Positions 1-6,116 of a stretch of DNA of 6,116 nt are shown in pieces. The notes beneath the pieces were generated by a model. The model made no database searches and was not told where the DNA came from. It saw only the letters and a program-made list of their open reading frames with translations. Position 1 is the first letter of the stretch; each line of letters starts with the position of its first letter. Made by a program: the position numbers and the translations under genes. The DNA comes from an uncultured Flavobacteriales bacterium (GTDB lineage Bacteria; Bacteroidota; Bacteroidia; CAIKAF01), in NCBI GenBank assembly GCA_937925455.1, contig CALEWF010000104.1:1-6116 (forward strand). The letters run 5' to 3'.

Positions 1-169
1 GGATAATAAAAATTAAGCCATATAATTTTGCTTGGAACTTAGAGGCTTGGTTCATTTTAGTTTAGTTTTTAAAATTTGAAGATTTTGTTGTGTATACAAC
101 CAACCCACACAATTGACATTACAATATTTTTGATTAAACGGGGGAAACCGCGTGATTCTCTGCCTTATA

Positions 170-192
170 GGGGCGGGTTCACCCGCTGCCCC
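170..192. repeat. GC-rich palindrome (hairpin)
   Basis: GCGGG at 173-177 pairs with CCCGC at 182-186 around the tetraloop TTCA. An outer GGG at 170-172 can pair with CCC at 189-191 across a short bulge. The surroundings are AT-rich, so this is a local GC island. The TTCA loop superficially recalls a tRNA T-arm, but no other tRNA arm fits. It lies ten bases before the 202-240 palindrome, so the two may be parts of one composite intergenic repeat. Confidence 0.5.
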
Positions 193-201
193 GATAATCT
201 T

Positions 202-240
202 ACCGTCATTGCGACCCGCCTTTGGTGGGGAAGCAATCTG
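202..240. repeat. REP-like palindrome with CATTGCGA...GAAGCAATCT flanks
   Basis: The outer arms ATTGC (208-212) and GCAAT (233-237) are complementary. The inner arms CCCGCC (215-220) and GGTGGG (224-229) pair through six positions, one of them G-T, around the loop TTT. The flanks ACCGTCATTGCGA and GAAGCAATCT are, from memory, typical of dispersed intergenic palindromes seen in many unrelated bacterial genomes with a variable centre. Only one copy is in this window, so repetition in this genome is inferred. It could act as an extragenic palindrome, a transcription attenuator or simply a selfish repeat. Confidence 0.6.
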
Positions 241-281
241 TATGTTACAACGCATCTTCTGCCAACGACCAACTCCTAAAA

Positions 282-296
282 CGCATTTTCAATGCG
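282..296. repeat. Small perfect hairpin
   Basis: CGCATT (282-287) and AATGCG (291-296) form a perfect six-base-pair stem around the loop TTC. On the plus strand it is followed by GTTT and on the minus strand by TTTTAG, so a weak factor-independent terminator is conceivable in either direction. Neither tail is a real U-run. The nearest gene reading towards it is lon, whose stop is about 390 bases away, so assignment as the lon terminator would be speculative. Confidence 0.35.
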
Positions 297-354
297 GTTT
301 GCAACCTACGCTGTTGCTGTCCTAATTTTCTTTAACGAATTACGAATACAATAC

Positions 355-474
355 AATCAACACATCTTCAAATCAACACATCTTCAAATTAACTCATCAT
401 CAAATTAACTCATTTCCAAATTGATTCATTTGCAAATTGATTCATTTCCAAATTGATTCATTTCCAAATCAACC
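355..474. repeat. 16-bp direct tandem repeat, 7.5 copies
   Basis: Seven complete 16-base units plus an eight-base partial unit lie head to tail. The left units read AATCAACACATCTTCA (two identical copies), the middle ones AATTAACTCATCATCA and AATTAACTCATTTCCA, and the right ones AATTGATTCATTTCCA with one TTTGCA variant. Variation is therefore graded from left to right, as expected from local slippage and unit duplication. The unit length is not a multiple of three and no open frame uses it, so it is non-coding. Similar A/T-rich 'CAAATTAAC-CATTTTC' arrays are, as I recall, common between genes in Bacteroidetes. The array ends about six bases before the GC-rich element. Confidence 0.85.
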
Positions 475-480
475 ACCCCT

Positions 481-635
481 AAGGGCATACTGCTGCGGAT
501 GGTAGTGGAAAGCCCGCAGGGGCGAATGCCGCAACGCAAGGAGCAGCGGGGCTGAGGGCACAAAGACACCGCTGCGACTATGCGATGCGTGCATGAGCCC
601 CGAGGACTTGTAACGGACAGCCGCTTTAAGCAGCC
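481..635 (+). repeat. GC-rich structured element, possible dispersed repeat or ncRNA
   Basis: This block is about 62% G+C (96 of 155 bases) inside AT-rich DNA and has no open frame of interest. The right boundary is exact: bases 612-635 recur in inverted orientation at 6093-6116 and identity stops at 635. The left boundary is estimated. Its two ends can pair: CTGC (490-493) with GCAG (630-633) and GCGG (495-498) with CCGC (621-624). Internal helices include GCCC-GCAG-GGGC at 512-523, GGGGCT (548-553) with AGCCCC (596-601), and GCAC (558-561) with GTGC (589-592). An alternative seven-pair helix is GCAGCGG (543-549) with CCGCTGC (569-575). This suggests a folded RNA or a non-autonomous mobile repeat. 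The Rfam Flavo-1 family would be the first comparison, but I cannot confirm a match. The strand is given in the orientation where the shared end is 3'. Confidence 0.6.
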
Positions 636-681
636 GGATCAATTATTGAAATAAAATGAAAAAATATGGGATAAAGAAATA

Positions 682-3165
682 TTATTCTGCTAAAACCTCA
701 TCACTGACAGCTTTTTTGCGTAATACTTTATTAATGGGCAAAGGATTTTTAACTTTTTCTTTGGTAAGTGCCAATGCAATTACTTCATCCATCGTTTTTA
801 CATAATGAATATTTAAACCTCGGATGAACTTTGGATTAATTTCTTCTACGTCTTTTCGGTTGTCATCGCAAAGTATTACATCTTTAATTTGCGCCCGCTT
901 AGCGGCCAGTATTTTTTCCTTAATACCACCAACCGGCAGTACTTGTCCGCGAAGCGTAATTTCGCCGGTCATAGCAATACGAGCTTTTACTTTACGTTGC
1001 GTAAAAGCCGAAACCAAGGCTGTAAACATGGTAATACCGGCAGAAGGACCATCTTTTGGAGTAGCCCCTTCTGGAACATGAATATGAACATTCCAGTGCT
1101 CAAACGCTTTGGGATGGATTTGATAATCGGCAGCATGGGCTTTTAAATATTCTAATGCAATGATGGCAGACTCCTTCATCACACCACCCAAGTTACCGGT
1201 TAACGTTAATTTACCTCTGCCCGGGCTAAGGCTTGTTTCAATAAACAAAATATCGCCACCTACCGCAGTCCAGGCCAAACCAACTACTACACCGGCATGC
1301 TGATTGTTTTCGTATTTTTCACGAGGAATGGGTTTCCCTAAAATCTTTTCAATACGTGCAGGTGTAATGGTATAATTCACACGTTCGCCCATAACGATAG
1401 ATTTGGCAATGCTACGAGTAATGCTTGCCAACATTCTGTCTAAATTTCTAACGCCTGATTCACGTGTGTAATTTTCAATAAGGAACTCAAGTGTTGGCTT
1501 GTCTATTTTTATTTTGTCTGGGTCTAATCCATGCTCTTTAGCTTGCTTAGGTAGTAAATGCCGGTGTGCAATTTCTACTTTTTCTTCTACCGAATAGCCT
1601 GTAAGTTCTATGATTTCCATTCGGTCGCGAAGTGCAGGCTGAATGGTAGCCAAATTGTTTGCCGTAGCAATAAACATTACCTTAGAAAGGTCAAAATCTA
1701 TGTCTAAGAAATTGTCATGAAAGGCATAGTTTTGCTCTGGGTCAAGTACTTCCAAAAGAGCAGAGGAGGGGTCTCCATGAAAATCATTTCCAACTTTGTC
1801 TATCTCATCCAGAATAAATACTGGATTGGATGAACCTGCTTTTCTCATGCTTTGCAAAATACGTCCCGCCATGGCACCAATATAGGTTCTTCGGTGGCCT
1901 CGTATTTCTGATTCGTCTTTTAGGCCTCCTAACGACATGCGGATGTATTTTCTTCCTAAGGCTTCGGCAATGGATTTGCCCAACGATGTTTTTCCTACTC
2001 CAGGAGGACCGGCAAAACATAGAATAGGGGCTTTCATATCACCTTTTAGCTTCAATACAGCCAAATGCTCCAGAATTCGTTCTTTAATTTTATCCAATCC
2101 ATAATGGTCTCTGTCTAATATTTTTTTTGCATTTTTTAAATTGAATTGATCTTCTGTAAATTCATTCCATGGAAGCTCGGTCATAAACTCTAAATAGTTT
2201 AATTGCACCGAATATTCAGCCACCATGGGGTTCATGCGTTCCAGTTTGGTAATTTCTTTTTCAAATATCTCTTTAACTTTTTGATCCCATTTCTTATTTT
2301 GGGCTTTCTCTTTCAGTTCTTTGATATCTTGAGTTTCGCCGGCTCCCAGTTCTTCCTGAATCATCTTCATTTGCTGATGCAGAAAGTATTCTTTTTGCTG
2401 CCGGTCAATATCTACTTTTACTTTACTTTGAATTTCATTTTTTAATTCGAGTAATTGTAATTCTTTGTTTAGATGGCGTAAAACCATGGTAGCCCTTTCT
2501 TTCAAATCTTTTACTTCCAGCATTTGCTGTTTTTCTTCCATCTCTGCATTAAGGTTAGAAGAAATAAAGTTGATCAGAAATGAGGGGCTTTCTATGTTTT
2601 TTATAGCAAATGATGCTTCCGAAGGAATATGTGGCGATTGCTGAATAATACTTAACGAAAGCTCTTTGATTTGTGCTACTAAGGCTTTAAATTCTTGGTC
2701 TTTTTCAGAGGGCTTTTGCTCAGAGAATATGGTAACAACGGCTTTCAGGTAAGGCTCTGTTTGGGTAAATTGCTTTACTTCAAACCGTCTTTTGCCCTGA
2801 ATAATAGCTGTGGTGCTACCATCGGGCATGCGCAGCATTTTTAAAATCTGTGCTACCGTACCGATACGGTTCAGATCTTGTTCGTTCGGATCTTCTATAC
2901 TTGCATCTTTTTGGCTCAGCACCCCGATAATTTTGTTGCCATTATGTGCTTCGCGAATCAGGCGGATGGATTTATCCCTTCCTACGGTAATAGGAATTAC
3001 TACTCCCGGAAACAATACGGTATTTCGCAGTGGTAAAATAGGTAACAGCTCCGGTATATCCTGAACATTAAAATTATCTTCATCTTCAGAGGTAATCAGC
3101 GGAATAAATTCACTGTCTTCGCCTAACATTTTAAAAAATGCCATATTGTCGTTATTCTTCCACAT
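682..3165 (-). CDS. lon: ATP-dependent Lon protease (endopeptidase La)
   Basis: This is a complete LonA-type AAA+ serine protease of 827 residues, a little longer than the 784 of E. coli Lon. It degrades misfolded and selected regulatory proteins in the cytoplasm as a homohexamer. The N-terminal substrate-binding domain begins near [14 protein letters not shown] (41-54), and a helical coiled-coil stretch spans about 205-310. The ATPase shows Walker A GPPGVGKT (386-393), Walker B FILDEID (450-456), sensor 1 TANN (501-504), a probable arginine finger R515 and sensor 2 GVRNLDR (571-577). The protease domain carries the catalytic serine S708 in PKDGPSAG and lysine K751 in GGIKEK, 43 residues apart as in E. 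coli. All key residues are intact. A second ATG at 3142-3144 (MAFFKML) is an equally plausible start and would drop seven polar residues; neither start has a clear ribosome binding site. The gene is divergent from the HhH gene. No CIRCE-like heat-shock operator is visible upstream. Confidence 0.98.
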   Translation of the reverse strand: MWKNNDNMAFFKMLGEDSEFIPLITSEDEDNFNVQDIPELLPILPLRNTVLFPGVVIPITVGRDKSIRLIREAHNGNKIIGVLSQKDASIEDPNEQDLNRIGTVAQILKMLRMPDGSTTAIIQGKRRFEVKQFTQTEPYLKAVVTIFSEQKPSEKDQEFKALVAQIKELSLSIIQQSPHIPSEASFAIKNIESPSFLINFISSNLNAEMEEKQQMLEVKDLKERATMVLRHLNKELQLLELKNEIQSKVKVDIDRQQKEYFLHQQMKMIQEELGAGETQDIKELKEKAQNKKWDQKVKEIFEKEITKLERMNPMVAEYSVQLNYLEFMTELPWNEFTEDQFNLKNAKKILDRDHYGLDKIKERILEHLAVLKLKGDMKAPILCFAGPPGVGKTSLGKSIAEALGRKYIRMSLGGLKDESEIRGHRRTYIGAMAGRILQSMRKAGSSNPVFILDEIDKVGNDFHGDPSSALLEVLDPEQNYAFHDNFLDIDFDLSKVMFIATANNLATIQPALRDRMEIIELTGYSVEEKVEIAHRHLLPKQAKEHGLDPDKIKIDKPTLEFLIENYTRESGVRNLDRMLASITRSIAKSIVMGERVNYTITPARIEKILGKPIPREKYENNQHAGVVVGLAWTAVGGDILFIETSLSPGRGKLTLTGNLGGVMKESAIIALEYLKAHAADYQIHPKAFEHWNVHIHVPEGATPKDGPSAGITMFTALVSAFTQRKVKARIAMTGEITLRGQVLPVGGIKEKILAAKRAQIKDVILCDDNRKDVEEINPKFIRGLNIHYVKTMDEVIALALTKEKVKNPLPINKVLRKKAVSDEVLAE

Positions 3166-3172
3166 AAGTCAG

Positions 3173-3180
3173 CAATTATA
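3173..3180 (-). promoter_or_regulatory. Weak candidate -7 box for lon
   Basis: On the minus strand, 3180 down to 3173 reads TATAATTG, one mismatch from the Bacteroidetes -7 consensus TAnnTTTG. There is no TTTG at the expected 19-21 base distance; the nearest TTG (3196-3194) is only 13 bases away. If the box is used, transcription would begin near 3167, almost on the upstream ATG. That would favour the internal lon start at 3144, giving a leader of about 23 bases. This is suggestive only. Confidence 0.25.
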
Positions 3181-3275
3181 AAGTTTAATCTACCAATTTT
3201 GGCAGATTTTTAGGAATAATCAGGCTTTTTTAATGCCTAACCCTCCTTTTTCAAACCCTGTGCCATGCCATACCC

Positions 3276-3307
3276 TTTGCCAAGTTCAGAAAAGCATGTT
3301 AATTTTG
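3276..3307 (+). promoter_or_regulatory. Bacteroidetes-type promoter for the HhH-apt cluster
   Basis: TTTG at 3276-3279 and TAATTTTG at 3300-3307 are separated by exactly 20 bases. They match the TTTG (-33) and TAnnTTTG (-7) consensus of the Bacteroidetes primary sigma factor with no mismatch and correct spacing. Transcription would begin around 3312-3314, leaving a leader of about 16 bases before the ATG at 3329. The promoter lies downstream of the longer-frame ATG at 3233. This is the main reason for choosing the 3329 start for the following gene. Confidence 0.7.
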
Positions 3308-3328
3308 AAAGTATCATCTCAAATAACC

Positions 3329-4264
3329 ATGAATTTCAGGGAATTTTGGAAATTATATTTTTCATTCAACCGTTCTGAACGGCGGGCTATTCGTTTTTTA
3401 CTTTTACTTATTACCATCATTATCCTTGTAAATATTTTCTTGCCGTTCTTCATACAATCTAAGCAGTGGGATCATTCCCCCTATCAGGTCTTGCTTGATT
3501 CGTTGAGTAGTGCGATTCCCTATAAAGATAGTTTGTATTTTTCAACACGTTATAAGTTCAATGAACAATATTCTTCCAATCAATTCAAAAAATCTTATAC
3601 GCATTCAGAGAATAGACTCAAACCCTTTGACCCTAATGCATTGGATGAAGCCGGGTGGCAACAGTTAGGACTTAGTGAAAAACAAGCTTCGGCGGTGGTT
3701 AAACTAAGAAATCGAAAAGGTGGATTTAAAAATATTGCTGATGTGAAGCAGGTGAAATTCATACCGGCGTATGTAATGGAGAAAATTGAACCGTACTTAA
3801 TTTTTACAATAGATACATCAAAGGTTGTAAACCATGAATTTAAGCCAATCCCTGAAAAATCGTTAAAATTATTGGATATCAATCAGGCAAACGTGGATGA
3901 ATGGAAAGAACTACCCGGAATTGGCGACAAGCTAGCGCAGAGAGTTGTTCATTTTCGAGAAAAGTTGGGTGGGTTTCATCGGGTTTCGCAAGTTTGTGAG
4001 GTTTATGGATTATCGGCAGAAACCTGTGATAAAATTATTCCTCTACTTACCCTTGGGACAAATGAAGTTACAAAAATTCATTTGAATTATGCTTCCACAC
4101 AGGAATTAGCAAGTCATCCCTACATTAACTTTAAACTGGCATCTGCCATTGTGAGTAATCGAAATTCCCGTGGGTTTTATAAAAATGTGGAGGAAATTCT
4201 AACCTTAGGATTGGTAGAAAAGGAACTTTATGATAAACTTGCCCCATATTTAAAGGTACAGTGA
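3329..4264 (+). CDS. Membrane-anchored ComEA-like protein with three helix-hairpin-helix repeats
   Basis: This 311-residue protein has a basic N-terminus (K8, R15, R18, R19, R22) followed by one hydrophobic segment at about 21-42. That predicts an N-in signal anchor with the rest outside the cytoplasmic membrane. Three HhH units follow. Unit 1 (about 98-158) has LGLSEKQASAVVKLR. Unit 2 (about 181-240) has the canonical hairpin LPGIGDKLAQRVVHFR (195-210). Unit 3 (about 249-308) has a degenerate hairpin, HPYINFKLASAIV. Units of this type bind DNA backbone without sequence specificity. ComEA proteins with the same topology receive DNA during uptake, but usually carry one HhH domain of this kind, so a DNA-uptake role here is inferred. 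An ATG at 3233 in the same frame would add 32 residues. I prefer 3329 because a perfect promoter lies between the two, the extra residues are proline-rich and unlike the family, and 'YFSFNRSERR' is the expected N-terminus. The stop overlaps the apt start. Confidence 0.85.
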   Translation: MNFREFWKLYFSFNRSERRAIRFLLLLITIIILVNIFLPFFIQSKQWDHSPYQVLLDSLSSAIPYKDSLYFSTRYKFNEQYSSNQFKKSYTHSENRLKPFDPNALDEAGWQQLGLSEKQASAVVKLRNRKGGFKNIADVKQVKFIPAYVMEKIEPYLIFTIDTSKVVNHEFKPIPEKSLKLLDINQANVDEWKELPGIGDKLAQRVVHFREKLGGFHRVSQVCEVYGLSAETCDKIIPLLTLGTNEVTKIHLNYASTQELASHPYINFKLASAIVSNRNSRGFYKNVEEILTLGLVEKELYDKLAPYLKVQ

Positions 4265-4794
4265 TTCAACATAAACTCATTTCGGTAATACGTGATATAC
4301 CTGACTTTCCCAAGCCGGGTATTACATTTAAAGATATAACGCCCATATTTTTGCATCCGGATCTTTGTGCCGAAATAATAAATGAATTTCGTCGTCGTTT
4401 TGAGCATGTGCCGGTAGATGCGGTGGCTGGTGTGGAAGCCCGTGGCTTTTTATTTGGGTTTTTATTGGCTCAAGCTTGGCAAGTTCCTTTTATTCCAATT
4501 CGAAAAGCCGGAAAATTACCCTATCATAAAATATCCAGGGAATATTCTTTGGAATATGGCACAGCTAAAATTGAAATGCATACGGATGCCGTAAAACCCG
4601 GTCAACGTATTTTACTGCATGATGATTTATTGGCTACCGGTGGCTCTGCCGAAGCGGCAGCTGAGTTGATTGTTGAAGCCGGAGGTAAGCTTAGTGGGTT
4701 TGCTTTTTTGGTGAATCTCGCATTTTTAGAAGGGGAGAAAAAATTGCTTCGTTTTTCCCAACAAATAGAAAGTTTGGTGGTTTATTATGAGTAA
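4261..4794 (+). CDS. apt: Adenine phosphoribosyltransferase
   Basis: This cytoplasmic purine-salvage enzyme makes AMP and pyrophosphate from adenine and PRPP. Its 177 residues fit the usual length (183 in E. coli). Visible motifs are the N-terminal IRDIPDFPKPGITFKDITP (10-28), GVEARGF (57-63), RKAGKLP (81-87), SLEYG with the probable catalytic-loop glutamate E98 (96-100), and the PRPP-binding signature ILLHDDLLATGGS (117-129) with the D121-D122 pair. The start is GTG at 4261; no in-frame ATG exists before residue 105, and the conserved N-terminus requires this start. The GTG shares bases with the TGA stop of the HhH gene (GTGA), which implies translational coupling. AAAGG at 4252-4256, four bases upstream, may serve as a weak ribosome binding site. 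All core motifs are present and I see no damage. Confidence 0.96.
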   Translation: MIQHKLISVIRDIPDFPKPGITFKDITPIFLHPDLCAEIINEFRRRFEHVPVDAVAGVEARGFLFGFLLAQAWQVPFIPIRKAGKLPYHKISREYSLEYGTAKIEMHTDAVKPGQRILLHDDLLATGGSAEAAAELIVEAGGKLSGFAFLVNLAFLEGEKKLLRFSQQIESLVVYYE

Positions 4795-4804
4795 GTTATT
4801 TTCG
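4773..4804 (+). promoter_or_regulatory. Candidate internal promoter for the acyl-CoA dehydrogenase
   Basis: TTTG at 4773-4776, inside the last codons of apt, and TATTTTCG at 4797-4804 are separated by 20 bases. The spacing matches the Bacteroidetes promoter form, and the -7 box has one mismatch (C for T at position 7). Transcription would begin around 4810, about 25 bases before the ATG at 4835. It could uncouple fatty-acid oxidation from the HhH-apt transcript, but read-through from upstream is also possible. Confidence 0.4.
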
Positions 4805-4834
4805 TGTTTCATATAAATTTTAGAAACTATTGCT

Positions 4835-5974
4835 ATGGATTTTACAATCAATGAGAATCAAAAGATGATAGCCCAGATGGTAAAAGATTTTGCTGAAAAA
4901 GAAATTCGGCCAAATGTGATGCACTGGGATGAAAACGAAATATTTCCAATTGATGTAATGAAGAAAATGGGAGAGCTGGGGCTGCTCGGTATTTTTATTC
5001 CTCAAGAATACGGAGGCAGCGGTTTTGGATATTTTGAATACATGGCTGCTTTGATAGAGCTTGGTAAAGTTTGTGGTGGCATTGCACTTTCTGTGGCTGC
5101 ACATAATTCATTATGCACCGGACATATTTATTATCATGGAAGTGAAGAACAAAAGAGAAAATATTTACCCAAACTTGCTACCGGAGAATGGATTGGAGCT
5201 TGGGGTTTGACAGAACCAAACACCGGCTCTGATGCTATGCGTATGAAGTGTGTAGCACATAAAGATGGAAACGAGTGGGTGATTAATGGTACTAAAACAT
5301 GGATTACACATGGCTTAAGTGGCGATGTGGCCGTTGTATTGGTACGTACCGGTGAATTATTAGATTCTAATGGAATTACTGCATTCATTGTTGAAAAAGG
5401 AACGCCGGGTTTTTCAGCAGTAAAAATTAAAAACAAATTGGGCGTAAGAGCCAGTGAAACCGCAGAATTAATATTTGATAATGTACGCATTCCCGAGTCA
5501 AATGTAATTGGTGAAGTAGGGCAGGGATTTAAGCAAGCTATGAAAGTGCTCGATGGCGGACGCATTTCTATAGCCTCTGTATCACTCGGTATTGCCAAAG
5601 GAGCGTATGAAGCTTCATTGAAATATGCCAAAGAAAGGGAGCAGTTTGGTCAACCGATTGCAAACTTTCAAGCCATTGCTTTTAAATTAGCCGATATGGC
5701 TACTGAAATAGAGGCGGCAGAATTGCTAACGTTAAAAGCAGCTGATTTGAAAAATCGCGGTGAAAAAGTAACCAAAGAAGGAGCGTTTGCTAAATACTAT
5801 GCTTCAGAAGTAGCTGTAAAATGCGGAAATGAAGCCGTACAAATTATGGGTGGCTATGGATTTACGAAAGAATTTCCGGCTGAAAAATACTTGCGTGATT
5901 CTAAACTCATGACCATAGGTGAAGGCACTTCTGAAATTCAGAAATTGGTAATTGCCAGAAATATATTAAATTAA
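4835..5974 (+). CDS. Acyl-CoA dehydrogenase, short-chain/butyryl-CoA type
   Basis: This flavoprotein of 379 residues has the normal length for soluble, homotetrameric acyl-CoA dehydrogenases. These introduce the alpha-beta double bond in acyl-CoA during beta-oxidation and pass electrons to ETF. The N-terminal helical domain covers about 1-120. The middle beta domain contains the signature GAWGLTEPNTGSDA (121-134) and the FAD-contacting KTWITHG (154-160). The C-terminal helical domain has GGRISIASVSLGIAKGAYE (241-259), REQFGQPI (268-275) and QIMGGYGF (336-343). The probable catalytic base is E363 in IGEGTSEIQ, the position used by short-chain and butyryl-CoA dehydrogenases rather than the shifted site of isovaleryl- or long-chain enzymes. 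Chain length is inferred from this and not proven. WITHG has H where N is commonest, which I take as an ordinary family variant. The gene starts 40 bases after apt. No ETF or other beta-oxidation gene is in the window. Confidence 0.93.
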   Translation: MDFTINENQKMIAQMVKDFAEKEIRPNVMHWDENEIFPIDVMKKMGELGLLGIFIPQEYGGSGFGYFEYMAALIELGKVCGGIALSVAAHNSLCTGHIYYHGSEEQKRKYLPKLATGEWIGAWGLTEPNTGSDAMRMKCVAHKDGNEWVINGTKTWITHGLSGDVAVVLVRTGELLDSNGITAFIVEKGTPGFSAVKIKNKLGVRASETAELIFDNVRIPESNVIGEVGQGFKQAMKVLDGGRISIASVSLGIAKGAYEASLKYAKEREQFGQPIANFQAIAFKLADMATEIEAAELLTLKAADLKNRGEKVTKEGAFAKYYASEVAVKCGNEAVQIMGGYGFTKEFPAEKYLRDSKLMTIGEGTSEIQKLVIARNILN

Positions 5975-6000
5975 CCAATAATATCTTTTTTGATAGGTTA
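5972..6000 (+). terminator. Possible weak terminator hairpin after the acyl-CoA dehydrogenase
   Basis: TAACC (5972-5976, beginning with the stop codon) can pair with GGTTA (5996-6000), and TATC (5982-5985) with GATA (5992-5995). The loop is TTTTTT and AATAA is bulged on the left arm. The stem is AT-rich and is followed by GGTTCTATATTTTTC rather than a clean U-run, so it is at best a weak factor-independent terminator. The remaining bases to 6092 are AT-rich with no gene or clear signal. Confidence 0.25.
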
Positions 6001-6092
6001 GGTTCTATATTTTTCTCATTTCAATAATTTCAATTTTGCATTTTAAATTTAAACCTCAGAATTTTCATTAGCGTATTCATGGTAAAATAATA

Positions 6093-6116
6093 GGCTGCTT
6101 AAAGCGGCTGTCCGTT
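6093..6116 (-). repeat. Truncated inverted copy of the GC-rich element
   Basis: These last 24 bases of the window are the exact reverse complement of 612-635. The match begins abruptly at 6093, where the flanking AT-rich DNA differs from the left copy, and continues to the window edge. More of the element probably lies beyond it on the minus strand. On the plus strand GCTGC (6094-6098) and GCGGC (6104-6108) form a five-pair hairpin around TTAAA, downstream of the acyl-CoA dehydrogenase gene. Confidence 0.8.

Larger units (their letters stand above)
1..681. other. Gene-free, repeat-rich intergenic region downstream of lon
   Basis: I find no convincing gene in this stretch. The short open frames here run through palindromes and repeats and have no recognisable protein sequence. 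Positions 1-165 are AT-rich and mostly featureless apart from TAATTTTG at 23-30. That octamer matches the Bacteroidetes -7 box, but its -33 partner would fall outside the window and no gene follows it. The rest is occupied by separately listed repeats: palindromes at 170-192 and 202-240, a hairpin at 282-296, a 16-bp tandem repeat at 355-474 and a GC-rich structured element at about 481-635. The minus-strand lon transcript runs into this region from the right. Confidence 0.75.

Noticed and set aside
23..30. TAATTTTG as a promoter
   Set aside because: It matches the -7 box, but the -33 box would lie off the window and no plus-strand gene follows for over 3 kb.
171..192. GGTTCA-like sequence suggesting a tRNA T-arm
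   Set aside because: The stem and loop do not fit a seven-base T-loop with a five-pair stem, and no acceptor, D or anticodon arm can be placed around it.
52..279. Two opposed 67-codon open frames in the left intergenic region
   Set aside because: Both run through the palindromes at 170-240, overlap each other completely, and resemble no protein family I know; they are best explained by the repeats.
355..474. CRISPR array
   Set aside because: The 16-base units are contiguous with no unique spacers, and no cas gene is in the window; it is a simple tandem repeat.
824..1146. Plus-strand frames opposite lon (also 1830-2027, 2203-2445 and 2810-3064)
   Set aside because: They are antisense shadows of the intact lon reading frame, with no recognisable domain of their own.
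3595..3882. Minus-strand frame opposite the HhH gene (and 4820-5104, 5134-5631 opposite the dehydrogenase)
   Set aside because: They lie wholly or almost wholly over well-supported genes and show no family motifs.
5154..5340. Unusual H in WITHG of the acyl-CoA dehydrogenase as a damaged FAD site
   Set aside because: The remaining FAD and substrate motifs and the catalytic glutamate are intact, and H in this place appears to be a normal subfamily variant.

Overview
The window looks like chromosomal DNA of a member of the Bacteroidota (Bacteroidetes), perhaps a Chitinophagales/Sphingobacteriia-type lineage. The phylum call rests on three things. The genes are AT-rich with little sign of Shine-Dalgarno sequences. 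There are promoter candidates of the Bacteroidetes form TTTG-N20-TAnnTTTG, one of them a perfect match. The membrane-anchored helix-hairpin-helix (HhH) protein also has the N-terminal pattern 'YFSF..SERR + hydrophobic segment' that I associate with this phylum. The finer placement is a guess.

Layout: positions 1-681 hold no credible gene and are packed with small repeats. These are two palindromes (170-192 and 202-240, the second with CGTCATTGCGA...GAAGCAATCT flanks), a short hairpin (282-296), a 7.5-copy 16-bp tandem repeat (355-474), and a GC-rich structured element of about 155 bp (about 481-635). Then comes lon on the minus strand (682-3165). A divergent intergenic region with a strong promoter candidate separates it from a plus-strand cluster. 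That cluster is a ComEA-like triple-HhH membrane-anchored protein (3329-4264), adenine phosphoribosyltransferase apt (GTG start overlapping the previous stop, 4261-4794) and an acyl-CoA dehydrogenase (4835-5974). An AT-rich tail follows. The last 24 bases are a perfect inverted copy of the inner end of the GC-rich element near the left end, cut off by the window edge.

The four proteins are conserved housekeeping or accessory types: protein quality control (Lon), a probable DNA-binding surface protein, purine salvage (Apt) and the first step of acyl-CoA beta-oxidation. The HhH gene and apt are probably translationally coupled. The dehydrogenase may be read from the same transcript or from its own promoter inside the end of apt. 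I see no defence system, mobile element with a transposase, CRISPR array, rRNA or tRNA.

The most interesting feature is the GC-rich element. It has an exactly mappable end, a plausible closing helix joining its two ends, competing internal helices, and a second copy in inverted orientation. Both copies lie just downstream of a gene (lon on the left, acyl-CoA dehydrogenase on the right) and in the same orientation relative to it. It may be a dispersed non-autonomous repeat or structured RNA family, which needs a genome-wide or covariance search to decide.
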